Positions 25,699 through 34,259 of a stretch of 64,000 bases of DNA are shown here, piece by piece. The stretch lies in assembly GCF_010020825.1 (NCBI RefSeq), contig NZ_JAACJE010000001.1, positions 2,976,001-3,040,000 on the forward strand, read 5' to 3'. Within the stretch, counting starts at the first letter, position 1, and each line of letters starts with the position of its first letter. Position numbers and translations under genes: made by a program. A model generated the notes under the pieces. It was not told the DNA's origin. It did not search any database and saw only the letters and a program-made list of their open reading frames with translations. The stretch is from Acidovorax sp. 210-6. GTDB taxonomy: Bacteria > Pseudomonadota > Gammaproteobacteria > Burkholderiales > Burkholderiaceae_C.

Positions 25699-26308
25699 CT
25701 GCGCCAGCCTAGGAGCGCGCATCCGGACCATTCATCACCTCACCGGCCTGCGTCCGCAGGAGCTGTTGCACCTGCTTTTCAGCGGGCAAGTACTTCCGCC
25801 ACGCGGCCGGGCACCGGACTCCCGTGAGTGGTATCACGGCGCGAACCTGCTGCACCGGATCGAAGCGTCCGTCATCGTCGCCAACTTCCGTCGGCTGCGC
25901 CAACTGGGATGCCCTGCGGCCGAAGCCCTCGTGGAGGCGTACCGCTATTACCAGTCGATGCATCGGCAGCCGTTGCGAATCAGCTTCGATCGCGCCTTCG
26001 ACCTTGCTGCCCATACTGAAGGGCTATGGATAGCAAAGGCGGCGAGCTTTCAGCTGGCATCGTGCCCCCGTTGCGGCAGCGAGTTCCTCGACACGCTTGG
26101 CGGCATGGATACGGCATCACGATCCTGCCCGTTCTGCCAGTTGCTGGACCGGTATGACCGGGATCCAAGATTGATCACGTCGTATGTCGTGCCACCCCCA
26201 ATTTCCGCGGACATCATCGTTCACCTCGCCCCAATTCGTGGTGCATCCCCATCTCCCGATGGCGAAATCCCCGTCACTCCGGCCCCATTGCCACCGGCCA
26301 AGCCATAG
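25679..26308 (+). CDS. FlhC-like transfer activator subunit (SetC/AcaC type), frame-shifted at its 5' end
   Basis: FlhC-type activator body (209 aa from the internal ATG). Landmarks: SLGARIRTIHHLTGL, LLHLLFSGQVLPPRGRAPDS, ALVEAYRYYQSMHRQPLR, and a zinc-binding pair CPRCGSEF near 123 with CPFCQLLDRYD near 144, as in FlhC. The expected start is the ATG at 25620 right after the FlhD-like stop. The 26-bp duplication shifts that frame. The only in-frame start left is the ATG inside the second copy, which lacks a ribosome site. Expression is therefore likely reduced or dependent on reinitiation. Confidence 0.68.
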   Translation: MLALARDCASLGARIRTIHHLTGLRPQELLHLLFSGQVLPPRGRAPDSREWYHGANLLHRIEASVIVANFRRLRQLGCPAAEALVEAYRYYQSMHRQPLRISFDRAFDLAAHTEGLWIAKAASFQLASCPRCGSEFLDTLGGMDTASRSCPFCQLLDRYDRDPRLITSYVVPPPISADIIVHLAPIRGASPSPDGEIPVTPAPLPPAKP

Positions 26309-26361
26309 CCATCCCTGAACAATGGATCTCCATCCGCCCGCACAGGCACGGAGATTCTTCG

Positions 26362-28128
26362 ATGGCTCCAAGCCCTTCGCCACCAAGTACCGCAGCGCAT
26401 TCGTTTTCATCCTCGGATCCCGGCTTCGAGGCACTACCATTGATCCAGGTCCTCGCGCTCCACCAGGGACTGCTGGCACGCATCAAGCTGTGCTTCGGTG
26501 CGGATCGCGCGACTTTCGAACGCGATCTGCTGCCGCTGATCCAAGGATACGCAGGCTTCGTGCACCTGCTCCCCGCGACGGCAGGCAACTACTTCCACAC
26601 GCCAGGTGGCCTGCTGCAGCTCGGACTGGAGACTGCCTTCTTCAGCCTGCAGGGCACCGATGCCCACATCTTCTCAGGCCGCTCGACGATTTCCGAGCGC
26701 CGCGAGTTGGAGCCGCGCTGGCGCGTCGCAACCTTCATCGGCGGCCTGTGCTGCGAACTGCATCGGGTGCTGTCGCACCTGATCGTGACCACTGCCGATG
26801 GCGAGGAATGGCCTGCATTCCTGGGAGGACTGGCACCGTGGCTCAAGTCCCAAAGTGCGGACCGCTACTTCGTACGCTGGCGCGCCAACGCACGCGAGTC
26901 GCGTGGTCTGGGGCTCTTTGCGCTGCCGCATGTCGTTCCGGCCATGGTGCTGCAGATGCTGGGCAGCGGGAACGCCGTCATCGTGCCGCAGCTCATGGCC
27001 AGCATCGGCGGTGTCCCGCAGCACCGCGAGCACAACGTACTCGACGAACTCGTGCGCCGTTCGCTGGCACTGGTGATCGACCGCAACCTGCTGGCCAGCG
27101 CCGACCGCTACGGCAAGCCCCAATACGGCTCGCACCTCGAGCGCTACCTGGTGGATGCGCTGCGCCGCCTCGCGGCCGGCCATTCGGCCTGGGCGGTCAA
27201 CCGCGACAAAAGCCGCGTCTGGTTGGGGCCGGAAGGACTCTTTCTGGTCTGGCCCGGTGCGGCCGAAGACGTGCTGGCTCTTCTAGAGAATGACCAGTTG
27301 GTCGGCATCCCAAAGTCTCCGCAGACCTTGCTAGAGCTGCTACTGGAGGCTGGCGTACTGGTGGCGGCAGAAGCAGCGCGGCAAACCTGGGCGATCCAGC
27401 CGCCAGGCGCCAAGGCACCCATGGAAGCCGTCAAGCTCACCAGCGCCGCCATCCTGCTGGCGGGCCTTGAACCACCACCCTGCGCGTTGGAGGCCAGCCT
27501 TCTTCCTCCATCATCTGACTCGAAAGCGCAGCGCCCCGCACCTCCGGCGGCAACGCCCACACCTGCGGCCCCGGCCGCACCCAAGGTTGCACCATCCTCT
27601 GCACCAGGCGCTTCGGGAATCCAGTTGTTGCTGATTGATCCGCCCGCCGAAAACACGGCACATGATCCCGCCCCATTGAACGCGGCAAGTCCGAATGAAG
27701 CCGGGACATCGACAGCGCCACTCCAACCCACTCCGACACGGCCCGCTGTCAAGTTGCAGGCACCGCTCAGGCTGAACCCCGCCGTTCGCACAGCGCTGGG
27801 CGACATCGTGGCAGGTCTCGGCGATGGCACCGAAGCGTCGGACATCTCCACCGTGGCCGAGGGCATCTTCATTCCCCTGACCGAATTCGAGCGCCGCGGG
27901 ATCCAGCCTGGCATCGCGATCCGCGCACTCGACGATGCCCGGATGATTCTTCGGCCTCCCTCAGGTGGACTATCCACGGTATGCCGTCAAATCCGCGATA
28001 CCACGGTGCTTGGCATCGTGCTCATGTCCACGCACGTCGAAGGCATCGACCAACACACCTTCGCCCTTGCCAACGCATCGGAGTCCACGGGCCCGTCTGG
28101 CCCACGCACGGGACACGGGAGTCAATGA
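26362..28128 (+). CDS. traI: MobH-type TraI relaxase-family protein with degenerate HD motif
   Basis: Protein of 588 aa of the TraI_2/MobH family, which nicks the transfer origin in SXT/R391-type elements. Aligned pieces: FVHLLPAT, then HTPGGLLQLGLETAFF, SERRELEPRWRVATFIGGLC, DRYFVRWRANARESRGLGLFAL, and a Pro-rich linker before a C-terminal domain (LNPAVRTALGDIVAGLGDG). The family normally has HHH before PGGL, RHSLE after it and HDIGKP as metal ligands; here these read NYFH, QLGLE and CCELHRV. GGAG lies before the ATG. Activity is therefore doubtful. Confidence 0.72.
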   Translation: MAPSPSPPSTAAHSFSSSDPGFEALPLIQVLALHQGLLARIKLCFGADRATFERDLLPLIQGYAGFVHLLPATAGNYFHTPGGLLQLGLETAFFSLQGTDAHIFSGRSTISERRELEPRWRVATFIGGLCCELHRVLSHLIVTTADGEEWPAFLGGLAPWLKSQSADRYFVRWRANARESRGLGLFALPHVVPAMVLQMLGSGNAVIVPQLMASIGGVPQHREHNVLDELVRRSLALVIDRNLLASADRYGKPQYGSHLERYLVDALRRLAAGHSAWAVNRDKSRVWLGPEGLFLVWPGAAEDVLALLENDQLVGIPKSPQTLLELLLEAGVLVAAEAARQTWAIQPPGAKAPMEAVKLTSAAILLAGLEPPPCALEASLLPPSSDSKAQRPAPPAATPTPAAPAAPKVAPSSAPGASGIQLLLIDPPAENTAHDPAPLNAASPNEAGTSTAPLQPTPTRPAVKLQAPLRLNPAVRTALGDIVAGLGDGTEASDISTVAEGIFIPLTEFERRGIQPGIAIRALDDARMILRPPSGGLSTVCRQIRDTTVLGIVLMSTHVEGIDQHTFALANASESTGPSGPRTGHGSQ

Positions 28129-28129
28129 C

Positions 28130-30031
28130 ATGCTCGTCCGCCGCTACGAAATGCCATGGCGCCCCGCTTTCGAGGCACACGCCGGCCTATCCTGGCTGGC
28201 CACGGCCTGCTACTTCACTGGCGTGGCCGCCACGGGAGCGCTGCCACTACTTCCATCGCTGGCGCTCGCGGGTGCCTGCGCGACCATGGCGCTGCGCCGC
28301 TTCGGCCAGGCCGCGCACGTGCTGCGCCTGCGCGGTTCACTGAGCGGTCGGCGTATCCAGGTCATTAGCACGCGCCAGCTCGCGCGCCTGAACGAAGATC
28401 CTGCCCAGGTATTCCTCGGCTTCGGCTTCGAATGGCAACCGGTTCATGCGCAGCGCCTGTACGAACTCTCGAAGGTGGACTACCGTGAGTTCGCCGTCCC
28501 GCATTGGCTGCAGCGCCTGCTCGGTCAGGGGCAGGCCGCCCAGCCCGACGCCGAGATCGGTCTTCCGTACATCCACGGAGTGGAGCCCGTCGAACACCCG
28601 CTGCATCGGCCACTGCAGAACTTCGAAGGCGGGACCTTGCTGGTGGGGACCACGCAATCCGGCAAAGGCGTGGCGCTGGCCAACCTGATCACCCAGGCCG
28701 TGCGCCGGGGCGACGTCGTGATCGTGATTGACCCGAAGAACAGCCGACGGCTCAAGCGCATCGTCGAACGCGCCTGCACGGACTACCGCGAGCCGGACAC
28801 CTTCATGGAATTTCACCCCGCCTTCCCCGACCGAGGCGTACGGCTGGACTTCACGTTCAACTGGCAGAAGCCGACCGAGATCGCGTCGCGCATCCAGTCG
28901 ATCATGCCGCCGGACACCGCCGGCGCATTCTCGGCCTTCGGGTGGGATGCGGTGAATGTCGTAGTACAGGGTCTCGTCGAGCTCGAAGAGCGCCCCAACC
29001 TCATCAAGCTCACCAAGTACATCGAAGGCGGCATCGAGCCAGTCCTCGAAGCCTCGCTGCGGCGCTTCTACGAGCAACTGCTCGGCAACGGCTGGCGCGA
29101 CCAGCCCGAGATGCGCAAGCTGCTGCACGACGCGCACAAGGGCAACATGCGCCGCCCCTCGGAGGCGGCCAGCGCCGACCTGATGGCCTTCGTCGCCTAC
29201 TACGAGCACCACGTGGCCCAGAACCAGCGCAACAAGACGCTCGACGCCCAGGTCCGAACGTTTCGCCACAACAGGGAACACTACCAAAAGATCACGGCCA
29301 ACCTGTTGCCGGTCCTGTCGATGCTCACCTCCGGCGATCTGGGCCGCAGCCTGTCGCCGGATCCGTTCGATGCGGACGACGAACGCCCGATCATGAACTT
29401 CGAGAAGATCGAGCGCGGCGGCCACGTCCTCTACATGTGCCTGGATTCGCTGCCGGACCCTTCGGTGGCCTCCGCCATCGGGGCGCTGGCCCTGGCCGAC
29501 CAGGCCGCCCGCGCGGGCATGCGCTACAACCTCGGCACCTACCAGCGCATCTCGCTGTTCGTGGACGAAGTCTCGAACGTCATCAACCCGCCGCTGATCG
29601 AGATCCTCAACAAGGGTGCCGAGGGCGGCATCTTCACGACCTGCGCGATGCAGACCCTGGCCGACCTGGCCAAGCGCCTGGGCAGCGAGGACGCGGCGCG
29701 CATGGCGGTCGGGAACCTGAACAACCTGATCGCCCTGCGCACCAAAGACCGGCCGACGCAGGACTTCGTCACGGAGACCTTCGGCAAGACTGCCATCCAT
29801 ACGCTGCGCGTCGGCCTGAGCCACGGCGCCGACGCGCACCTGGGAGATTTCTCGTCGAGCTACTCGACCCAGCTCACCGAGAGCTTCGAGGAGGTGGTGC
29901 CCGCCGAAGTGCTGGGCAAGCTGCCCAACCTGCAGTATTTCGCATCGGTGTCTGGCGGACGCATCATCAAGGGCCGCTTTCCGATCATCGACCCCGATGC
30001 CGATGACCGCGTCGAAGAGGTTGCCGCATGA
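28130..30031 (+). CDS. traD: Type IV coupling protein TraD
   Basis: VirD4/TraD-family coupling ATPase (633 aa) that brings the relaxase-DNA complex to the mating pore. Two N-terminal membrane segments (LSWLATACYFTGVAATGALP and LLPSLALAGACATMAL) precede the ATPase: Walker A LLVGTTQSGKGVALANLI near 175, VIVIDPKNSRRLKRI, and Walker B ISLFVDEVSNVINPP near 490. Starts two bases after the traI stop and overlaps the next gene. Full length. Confidence 0.93.
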   Translation: MLVRRYEMPWRPAFEAHAGLSWLATACYFTGVAATGALPLLPSLALAGACATMALRRFGQAAHVLRLRGSLSGRRIQVISTRQLARLNEDPAQVFLGFGFEWQPVHAQRLYELSKVDYREFAVPHWLQRLLGQGQAAQPDAEIGLPYIHGVEPVEHPLHRPLQNFEGGTLLVGTTQSGKGVALANLITQAVRRGDVVIVIDPKNSRRLKRIVERACTDYREPDTFMEFHPAFPDRGVRLDFTFNWQKPTEIASRIQSIMPPDTAGAFSAFGWDAVNVVVQGLVELEERPNLIKLTKYIEGGIEPVLEASLRRFYEQLLGNGWRDQPEMRKLLHDAHKGNMRRPSEAASADLMAFVAYYEHHVAQNQRNKTLDAQVRTFRHNREHYQKITANLLPVLSMLTSGDLGRSLSPDPFDADDERPIMNFEKIERGGHVLYMCLDSLPDPSVASAIGALALADQAARAGMRYNLGTYQRISLFVDEVSNVINPPLIEILNKGAEGGIFTTCAMQTLADLAKRLGSEDAARMAVGNLNNLIALRTKDRPTQDFVTETFGKTAIHTLRVGLSHGADAHLGDFSSSYSTQLTESFEEVVPAEVLGKLPNLQYFASVSGGRIIKGRFPIIDPDADDRVEEVAA

Positions 30032-30651
30032 TCAGGGCGGTCGCGGTGGTCTCCCTGGTACTGCTGCTCGTGCTGGTGCTCTACGTGCCTGCGGCGCATC
30101 CGCCCGAGCGATTCCTGGGTCAGTTGCGCAGCGAGCACGAGGCAGCCGTCGCGTTCTGGGGCCCGGAGCCTGCCTACCGCATGCTGGACCGGGCGATGCG
30201 CCTGCAGTCCGGTGCGGCCGAGGCCAGCCCGCTACCAGCGGCGAGAGACATGCCTCGAACACCCGGCATCAATGGCGCGGTGGCGATCGAGATGGCCTCT
30301 GTCAACCAGCGCCTGTTCAACAATGCGTATTTCCGCTCGGTGGACGCCCTGCTCATGCTCGCAAGCTACCGCCTGTCGAGCCTGCTCGAATGGCTGCCGT
30401 GGCTTCTTCCCCTGGTGCTGGTCGCGGGCACCGACGGCGCGCTGGTGCGCGTCATCCGGGCCAAGGAATTCCTGCAGCACGACCCCGAGATGTTCGCCGT
30501 GTGGTGCTCGCTGCTGATCATCACCGCCTGCACCACCGTCGTCGCCTTCGTCTTGCCGGTACAACTGCATCCGGCATCGCTGGCGGGGCTTCCCATCGCG
30601 ATGGCCGTGCTGCTGGGCCGCGCCATCACCCACTTCCACCAGCGCGCCTGA
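30028..30651 (+). CDS. DUF4400 integrating-conjugative-element membrane protein
   Basis: Membrane protein of 207 aa that overlaps traD by 4 bp (ATGA), the usual place of the DUF4400 family in SXT-like and related elements. Hydrophobic segments at 5-22, about 112-132 (LSSLLEWLPWLLPLVLVAGTD), 155-175 (AVWCSLLIITACTTVVAFVL) and 185-200. Role unknown; probably assists the coupling protein. Intact. Confidence 0.82.
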   Translation: MIRAVAVVSLVLLLVLVLYVPAAHPPERFLGQLRSEHEAAVAFWGPEPAYRMLDRAMRLQSGAAEASPLPAARDMPRTPGINGAVAIEMASVNQRLFNNAYFRSVDALLMLASYRLSSLLEWLPWLLPLVLVAGTDGALVRVIRAKEFLQHDPEMFAVWCSLLIITACTTVVAFVLPVQLHPASLAGLPIAMAVLLGRAITHFHQRA

Positions 30652-30666
30652 GCGGAGCGGCGCCCG

Positions 30667-30912
30667 CTACAACTCCGCCTCTGCCATCAGTTCGGTGACC
30701 GTCATGTCCATCGCGCGCGCAATGCGCACGATGGAGACGAGGCCGGCATTCTGGACTCCGCGCTCGATGCTGCTCATGTAGGAACGGTCCACGGCGCTGA
30801 TGTGCGCGAGATCCTCCTGGGAGATGCCTCGCGCGCGCCGACTTCGGCGAATGGCATCGCCCAGTGCGGTGAGCACAGGGTCGCGGGCGTGCCGTGGCGA
30901 GGAAATAGGCAT
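30667..30912 (-). CDS. Xre-family helix-turn-helix regulator
   Basis: Small DNA-binding protein of 81 aa. The Xre fold is clear: LGDAIRRSRRARGISQEDLA, HISAVDRSYMSSIERGVQN and LVSIVRIARAMDMTVTELM. It is read against the transfer genes, between traD/DUF4400 and the next plus-strand gene, so it may act as a local repressor. The ATG chosen gives the whole domain; ribosome site is weak. Confidence 0.85.
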   Translation of the reverse strand: MPISSPRHARDPVLTALGDAIRRSRRARGISQEDLAHISAVDRSYMSSIERGVQNAGLVSIVRIARAMDMTVTELMAEAEL

Positions 30913-31034
30913 TTCCGCATAGTGGATTTATGATGGCAATCACACCACGGACGATCACCCACAGGATTTTTGGCAAATCTTCCTGGCGCATGGGTTTCAT
31001 CCCCGAATCACACCACCCTTGCGAAGGCCCAAGC

Positions 31035-31343
31035 ATGAACACTGCCGGCATCGGCCGCCTGCGGGAACTGGCCGAGACCATTGCCGTCCTCTCGTTGTCG
31101 CATCTGCAGCCTGACACGCGCGCGAAGCTGCAGGCCAATGCCCTGTCCGTGAATGCCTATCCCACCGAATTCGGCGGACTGGTCCATGTGGGAACGACGC
31201 CGCACCGCGTGCCGGTCGAGCACGACCTGGCAGTGATCGGCGAGCTGGCGGCGCAGGCTGGAATCGAATGGCTGCTCTTCGACGCGGAGGCCCCGACCCT
31301 CGACGAGCTGCCGCTGTTCGGGTCGCAACCGCCCGAAGCCTGA
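31035..31343 (+). CDS. Conjugative-element protein of unknown function
   Basis: Soluble protein of 102 aa: RLRELAETIAVLSLSHLQPD, then NAYPTEFGGLVHVGTTPHRVPVE and LAVIGELAAQAGIEWLLFDAEA. No family recognised. Divergent from the Xre gene. Start chosen as the first ATG with coding character; the ribosome site is poor (AAGGCCCAAGC). Confidence 0.6.
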   Translation: MNTAGIGRLRELAETIAVLSLSHLQPDTRAKLQANALSVNAYPTEFGGLVHVGTTPHRVPVEHDLAVIGELAAQAGIEWLLFDAEAPTLDELPLFGSQPPEA

Positions 31344-31539
31344 CCCGCGCGACGCTGCACGCGCCAAGAGGGCCCTCCGTCTTCACGCACCGGCCAGTCC
31401 GGGTGTCGTGGAACGCTGATCGCGAAACACCCCTCAGAAGAGCGGCATTGCGAGGCGACGTCCGCGCCATCCGCTCCTACCCTACGTCCATGCGCCCATG
31501 AGCGTGTTCATTGCACTCCGGGACACAAGGACCGACGCC

Positions 31540-32037
31540 ATGCTGAATGCCATGCCGAACATTCACCTTCCAGACCTGCCATCCGCGGGCGGGATTGACG
31601 CCACCGACGTGGTCGAAACCCGCCTGTGGACGGAAGAACACAACTGGCTGTATGCGCTGCTGCGCAGCGGCGACAACGTATCGCCCACTTTCCGCATCCC
31701 GGATCTGCTCAGTGCCTGCGTGGCCATCGTCTTCACCCGCGACGACGCCGTCGAACGCATTTTCGGCTTTCTCGGAACGGATCTGGTCATGCGCTCGCCG
31801 ACCACACCGCGCCGGCGCGAATCGCTATGGCGGCCCCAGTACGAGTTGCTGCACGACCTGCAGTGTTCGCCGGTGAACAAGCATCCGAACCCCAAGTTCG
31901 GACTCGACCAGATCACCACCGCCTGCGTGGCCCTGTGTCAGCAGGATGATCCATCCGGCGCAGCAGTACTTGGCCAGGCGCGCCGCAACATGGTGGAGCG
32001 CCATCTGGTTCAACGCGCGCCGCAACACCGGCGCTGA
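31540..32037 (+). CDS. Conjugative-element protein of unknown function
   Basis: Protein of 165 aa. Seen: VVETRLWTEEHNWLYALLRSG, RIPDLLSACVAIVFTRDDAVER and FGLDQITTACVALCQQDD; the two similar (L/I)-(S/T)-A-C-V-A segments suggest an internal helical repeat. The ATG used has AAGGA eight bases before it; a frame-extending ATG 14 codons earlier lacks one. It follows an otherwise empty 196-bp stretch. No family recognised. Confidence 0.6.
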   Translation: MLNAMPNIHLPDLPSAGGIDATDVVETRLWTEEHNWLYALLRSGDNVSPTFRIPDLLSACVAIVFTRDDAVERIFGFLGTDLVMRSPTTPRRRESLWRPQYELLHDLQCSPVNKHPNPKFGLDQITTACVALCQQDDPSGAAVLGQARRNMVERHLVQRAPQHRR

Positions 32038-32210
32038 CCCTGCGGCGCCACGCCGCCCACCCGCACCGACCCCGCCGGGCTGAGGCTCCCGCCAGCCGCC
32101 TCCCCCGCCCCACCCGCACATGACCCTGACCGGCCCCGCCGGTCCTCACCCCGTGCCCGCCCTGCGCTCGTCCAGTGGTGGGTTGGTCCTGAACACCCAG
32201 GGGGTCTTCG

Positions 32211-32741
32211 ATGCGTCAGGTTCTCGTTTTCGTGGGGGCGATCGCGTGTGCCATGCCGGTACTGGCGACACCGTGCTGGGACACCGCGGCCCAGCGCTAC
32301 GGCGTGGCGCCGGAGTTGCTCTACGCCGTTGCCCGTACCGAGTCGAACCTTAACCCGAAGGCGGTGAACCGCGGCCACGAGCAGCGCACTGGCAGCTACG
32401 ACATCGGCCTGATGCAGATCAACAGCCGGCATCTGCCCAAGCTGGCCGGCTTCGGTATCCGCGAGGCCGATCTCTACGACCCCTGCATCAACCTGCAGGT
32501 GGGCGCATGGCTGATGGCCGACAGCTTCGCCCGCCACGGCGTCACCTGGAATGCCGTGGGCGCCTACAACGCAGCTTGCAGCCAGCTCAAGGGCGACGCC
32601 TGCACCAAGGCGCGCGCCACGTACGCCTGGAAGGTGTATCGGCACCTGCCAGCGGCGCGTCAGAGCGGCACGCCGCTGCCTGTCCGGTCGGCTACGGCCC
32701 CGTCGCAGCACCGCGGCCTGCATGTGAGGGTCGCGCCATGA
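32211..32741 (+). CDS. Lytic transglycosylase of the conjugation apparatus
   Basis: Secreted murein-cutting enzyme of the VirB1/Slt type (176 aa). A signal peptide (MRQVLVFVGAIACAMPVLA) is followed by the catalytic Glu in LLYAVARTESNLNPKAVN, the GSYDIGLMQINSRHLP motif and VGAYNAACS. It opens peptidoglycan for the mating pore. Overlaps the OmpA-like gene. Confidence 0.9.
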   Translation: MRQVLVFVGAIACAMPVLATPCWDTAAQRYGVAPELLYAVARTESNLNPKAVNRGHEQRTGSYDIGLMQINSRHLPKLAGFGIREADLYDPCINLQVGAWLMADSFARHGVTWNAVGAYNAACSQLKGDACTKARATYAWKVYRHLPAARQSGTPLPVRSATAPSQHRGLHVRVAP

Positions 32742-33436
32742 AGCGCAGGACGCACATGCCATGGTGGCGCCCGAGCGGGGCCGCATCGTGCCTGGCCATC
32801 GCGGCGTGCGCGGCGACACCGCCCGCGTCAATCGACCCGCCCGCGCCGACAACGACCATCGCACAGGCACGGCTGGCGCAGCGCGGGCATGGCGTCGAGG
32901 CGGCATTCGCACTGTGCCATGGCGACGCCTGTCCGCAACGCACGCCCAAGACCCTGGCGTCGGTCGCTGCGCAGCCCACGGCCGTGGCCGCGCCGACAGT
33001 GCCTCCCTTGCCGGGGAACGCCGTCGTAGAGCTCGACGCCCCGCCGCTCATCGCATCGGCATCCTCAAGGGCACCAGAAGCGCCGGTCTTCGAGCAGGTC
33101 TCCGTGCACTTCCCGTTCGCCAGCGCGCAGCTGGGACCGAGCGCCCGCGCGGCGTTGCGCGAGGTAGCGCCGCAGCTGGCCCTGGCGAGCGAGATCACGC
33201 TCAGCGGCCGCACCGACAGCACCGGCCCGGCAGCAGCGAACGACGGGCTCGCCAAAGCCCGCGCCCAGGCGGTGCTGCGCGAACTCGCGGCCCTGTCGCC
33301 GGCCATCGCACCGCGCGTGAGCGTCGACGCGCAGGGCGCGTGCTGCTACGCCGAACCCAACAACAGCCCGGCAGGCCGGGCAAACAACCGCCGCGTCGAG
33401 ATCCGCTACCGCATCGACGGCGACGACCCGCCCTGA
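32738..33436 (+). CDS. OmpA-family outer-membrane lipoprotein
   Basis: Lipoprotein of 232 aa: an N-terminal signal with lipobox LAIAACAA, a low-complexity Pro/Ala stretch, and a C-terminal OmpA/MotB peptidoglycan-binding domain (VHFPFASAQLGPSARAALREV, LSGRTDSTGPAAANDGLAKARAQAV, NNRRVEIRYRI). Probably anchors the mating machine in the cell wall. Start overlaps the transglycosylase stop. Confidence 0.87.
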   Translation: MKRRTHMPWWRPSGAASCLAIAACAATPPASIDPPAPTTTIAQARLAQRGHGVEAAFALCHGDACPQRTPKTLASVAAQPTAVAAPTVPPLPGNAVVELDAPPLIASASSRAPEAPVFEQVSVHFPFASAQLGPSARAALREVAPQLALASEITLSGRTDSTGPAAANDGLAKARAQAVLRELAALSPAIAPRVSVDAQGACCYAEPNNSPAGRANNRRVEIRYRIDGDDPP

Positions 33437-33551
33437 GCGGCCGACAGCCTTTACCAGCAGTGGACCCCGGTCCACCACCCCGCCCACGCGCCGACCCGTA
33501 CCGACACCCGATCCCACCCGTCGTCTCGTCCTTTTTGCTGGAGCCCTTTCC

Positions 33552-33914
33552 ATGAGCACTGCCATCCTGTCCACTCCCTCCCCGGCCGTCCTGCGCTCGC
33601 CCGCAAGAAAACTCGCCGGCTTCTTCTGCCTGATGGTCATCGCCCTCGTCGGCCTGGCCATCGCATTCCCGAGCCACGCGCTGGATCTCGTGGCCTTCAC
33701 GGGCATCACTGGTCCGTTGACCAGCGCACTGACGCAGATCGCCGAACTCGGTCCGGGCATCAAGGCGCTCGTCGGGTTCGTCGGCTTCGTCGTCGCGCTG
33801 ATCTCGCTCTCCGCGCTGCGCAATTTCGGGCCCGTGCTTTTTTATGTCGGCCTGGCCATTTTTGCGGCGGTGGGCTTGGTGATCGCCGGCGCGATCATGG
33901 GCGCGGTCGTCTGA
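33552..33914 (+). CDS. TraA/VirB2-like pilin candidate
   Basis: Small two-helix membrane protein (120 aa), right before traL, where F-type elements carry the pilin gene traA. Long basic/hydrophobic leader (SPARKLAGFFCLMVIALVGLAIAFPSHA), then two hydrophobic helices (ALVGFVGFVVALISLSAL and VLFYVGLAIFAAVGLVIAGA). Size matches F TraA (about 120). Identity rests on position and topology, not clear sequence similarity. Confidence 0.62.
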   Translation: MSTAILSTPSPAVLRSPARKLAGFFCLMVIALVGLAIAFPSHALDLVAFTGITGPLTSALTQIAELGPGIKALVGFVGFVVALISLSALRNFGPVLFYVGLAIFAAVGLVIAGAIMGAVV

Positions 33915-33945
33915 GCCCCGGCACGTCGATATCCCGGAGGCCCAC

Positions 33946-34245
33946 ATGCAAGCGGACACCTATATCCCGCGGCGCCTGGACGATCAATGGAAGATCGGCT
34001 TCTGGGATGTCGACGTCGCCGCGCCCATCGTCCTGGCGTTCTTCATCGGCTACCTGTCGTCGAGCAAGACGGCGTTCGCCGCCTGCATGGCCGCAGGCAT
34101 CGCCGTCTCGCGCTGGATCTCGCGCCTGAAAGCGGACAAGCACCCCGCCTTCGCGCTGCACTGGCTCTACTGGCATTTGCCGACGAATCCCGCGACGTCG
34201 ATGCGCGCGACGCCGCCGTCGCACATCCGCCGCATGGTCGGCTGA
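33946..34245 (+). CDS. traL: TraL, conjugation pore membrane protein
   Basis: TraL/VirB3-like inner-membrane protein (99 aa). The typical opening YIPRRLDDQWKIGFWDVDVA is followed by a hydrophobic stretch. First of the conserved traLEKB series; CGGAGG precedes the ATG. Confidence 0.93.
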   Translation: MQADTYIPRRLDDQWKIGFWDVDVAAPIVLAFFIGYLSSSKTAFAACMAAGIAVSRWISRLKADKHPAFALHWLYWHLPTNPATSMRATPPSHIRRMVG

Positions 34246-34259
34246 GCCGGAGTACCACC

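Noticed and set aside
25305-26308. FlhD/FlhC-like pair as flagellar regulators
   Set aside because: No flagellar genes are near, similarity is of the SetDC/AcaDC level, and the surrounding genes are conjugative.
30667-30912. Xre gene and a missing partner as a toxin-antitoxin pair
   Set aside because: No toxin-like frame lies on its strand next to it.
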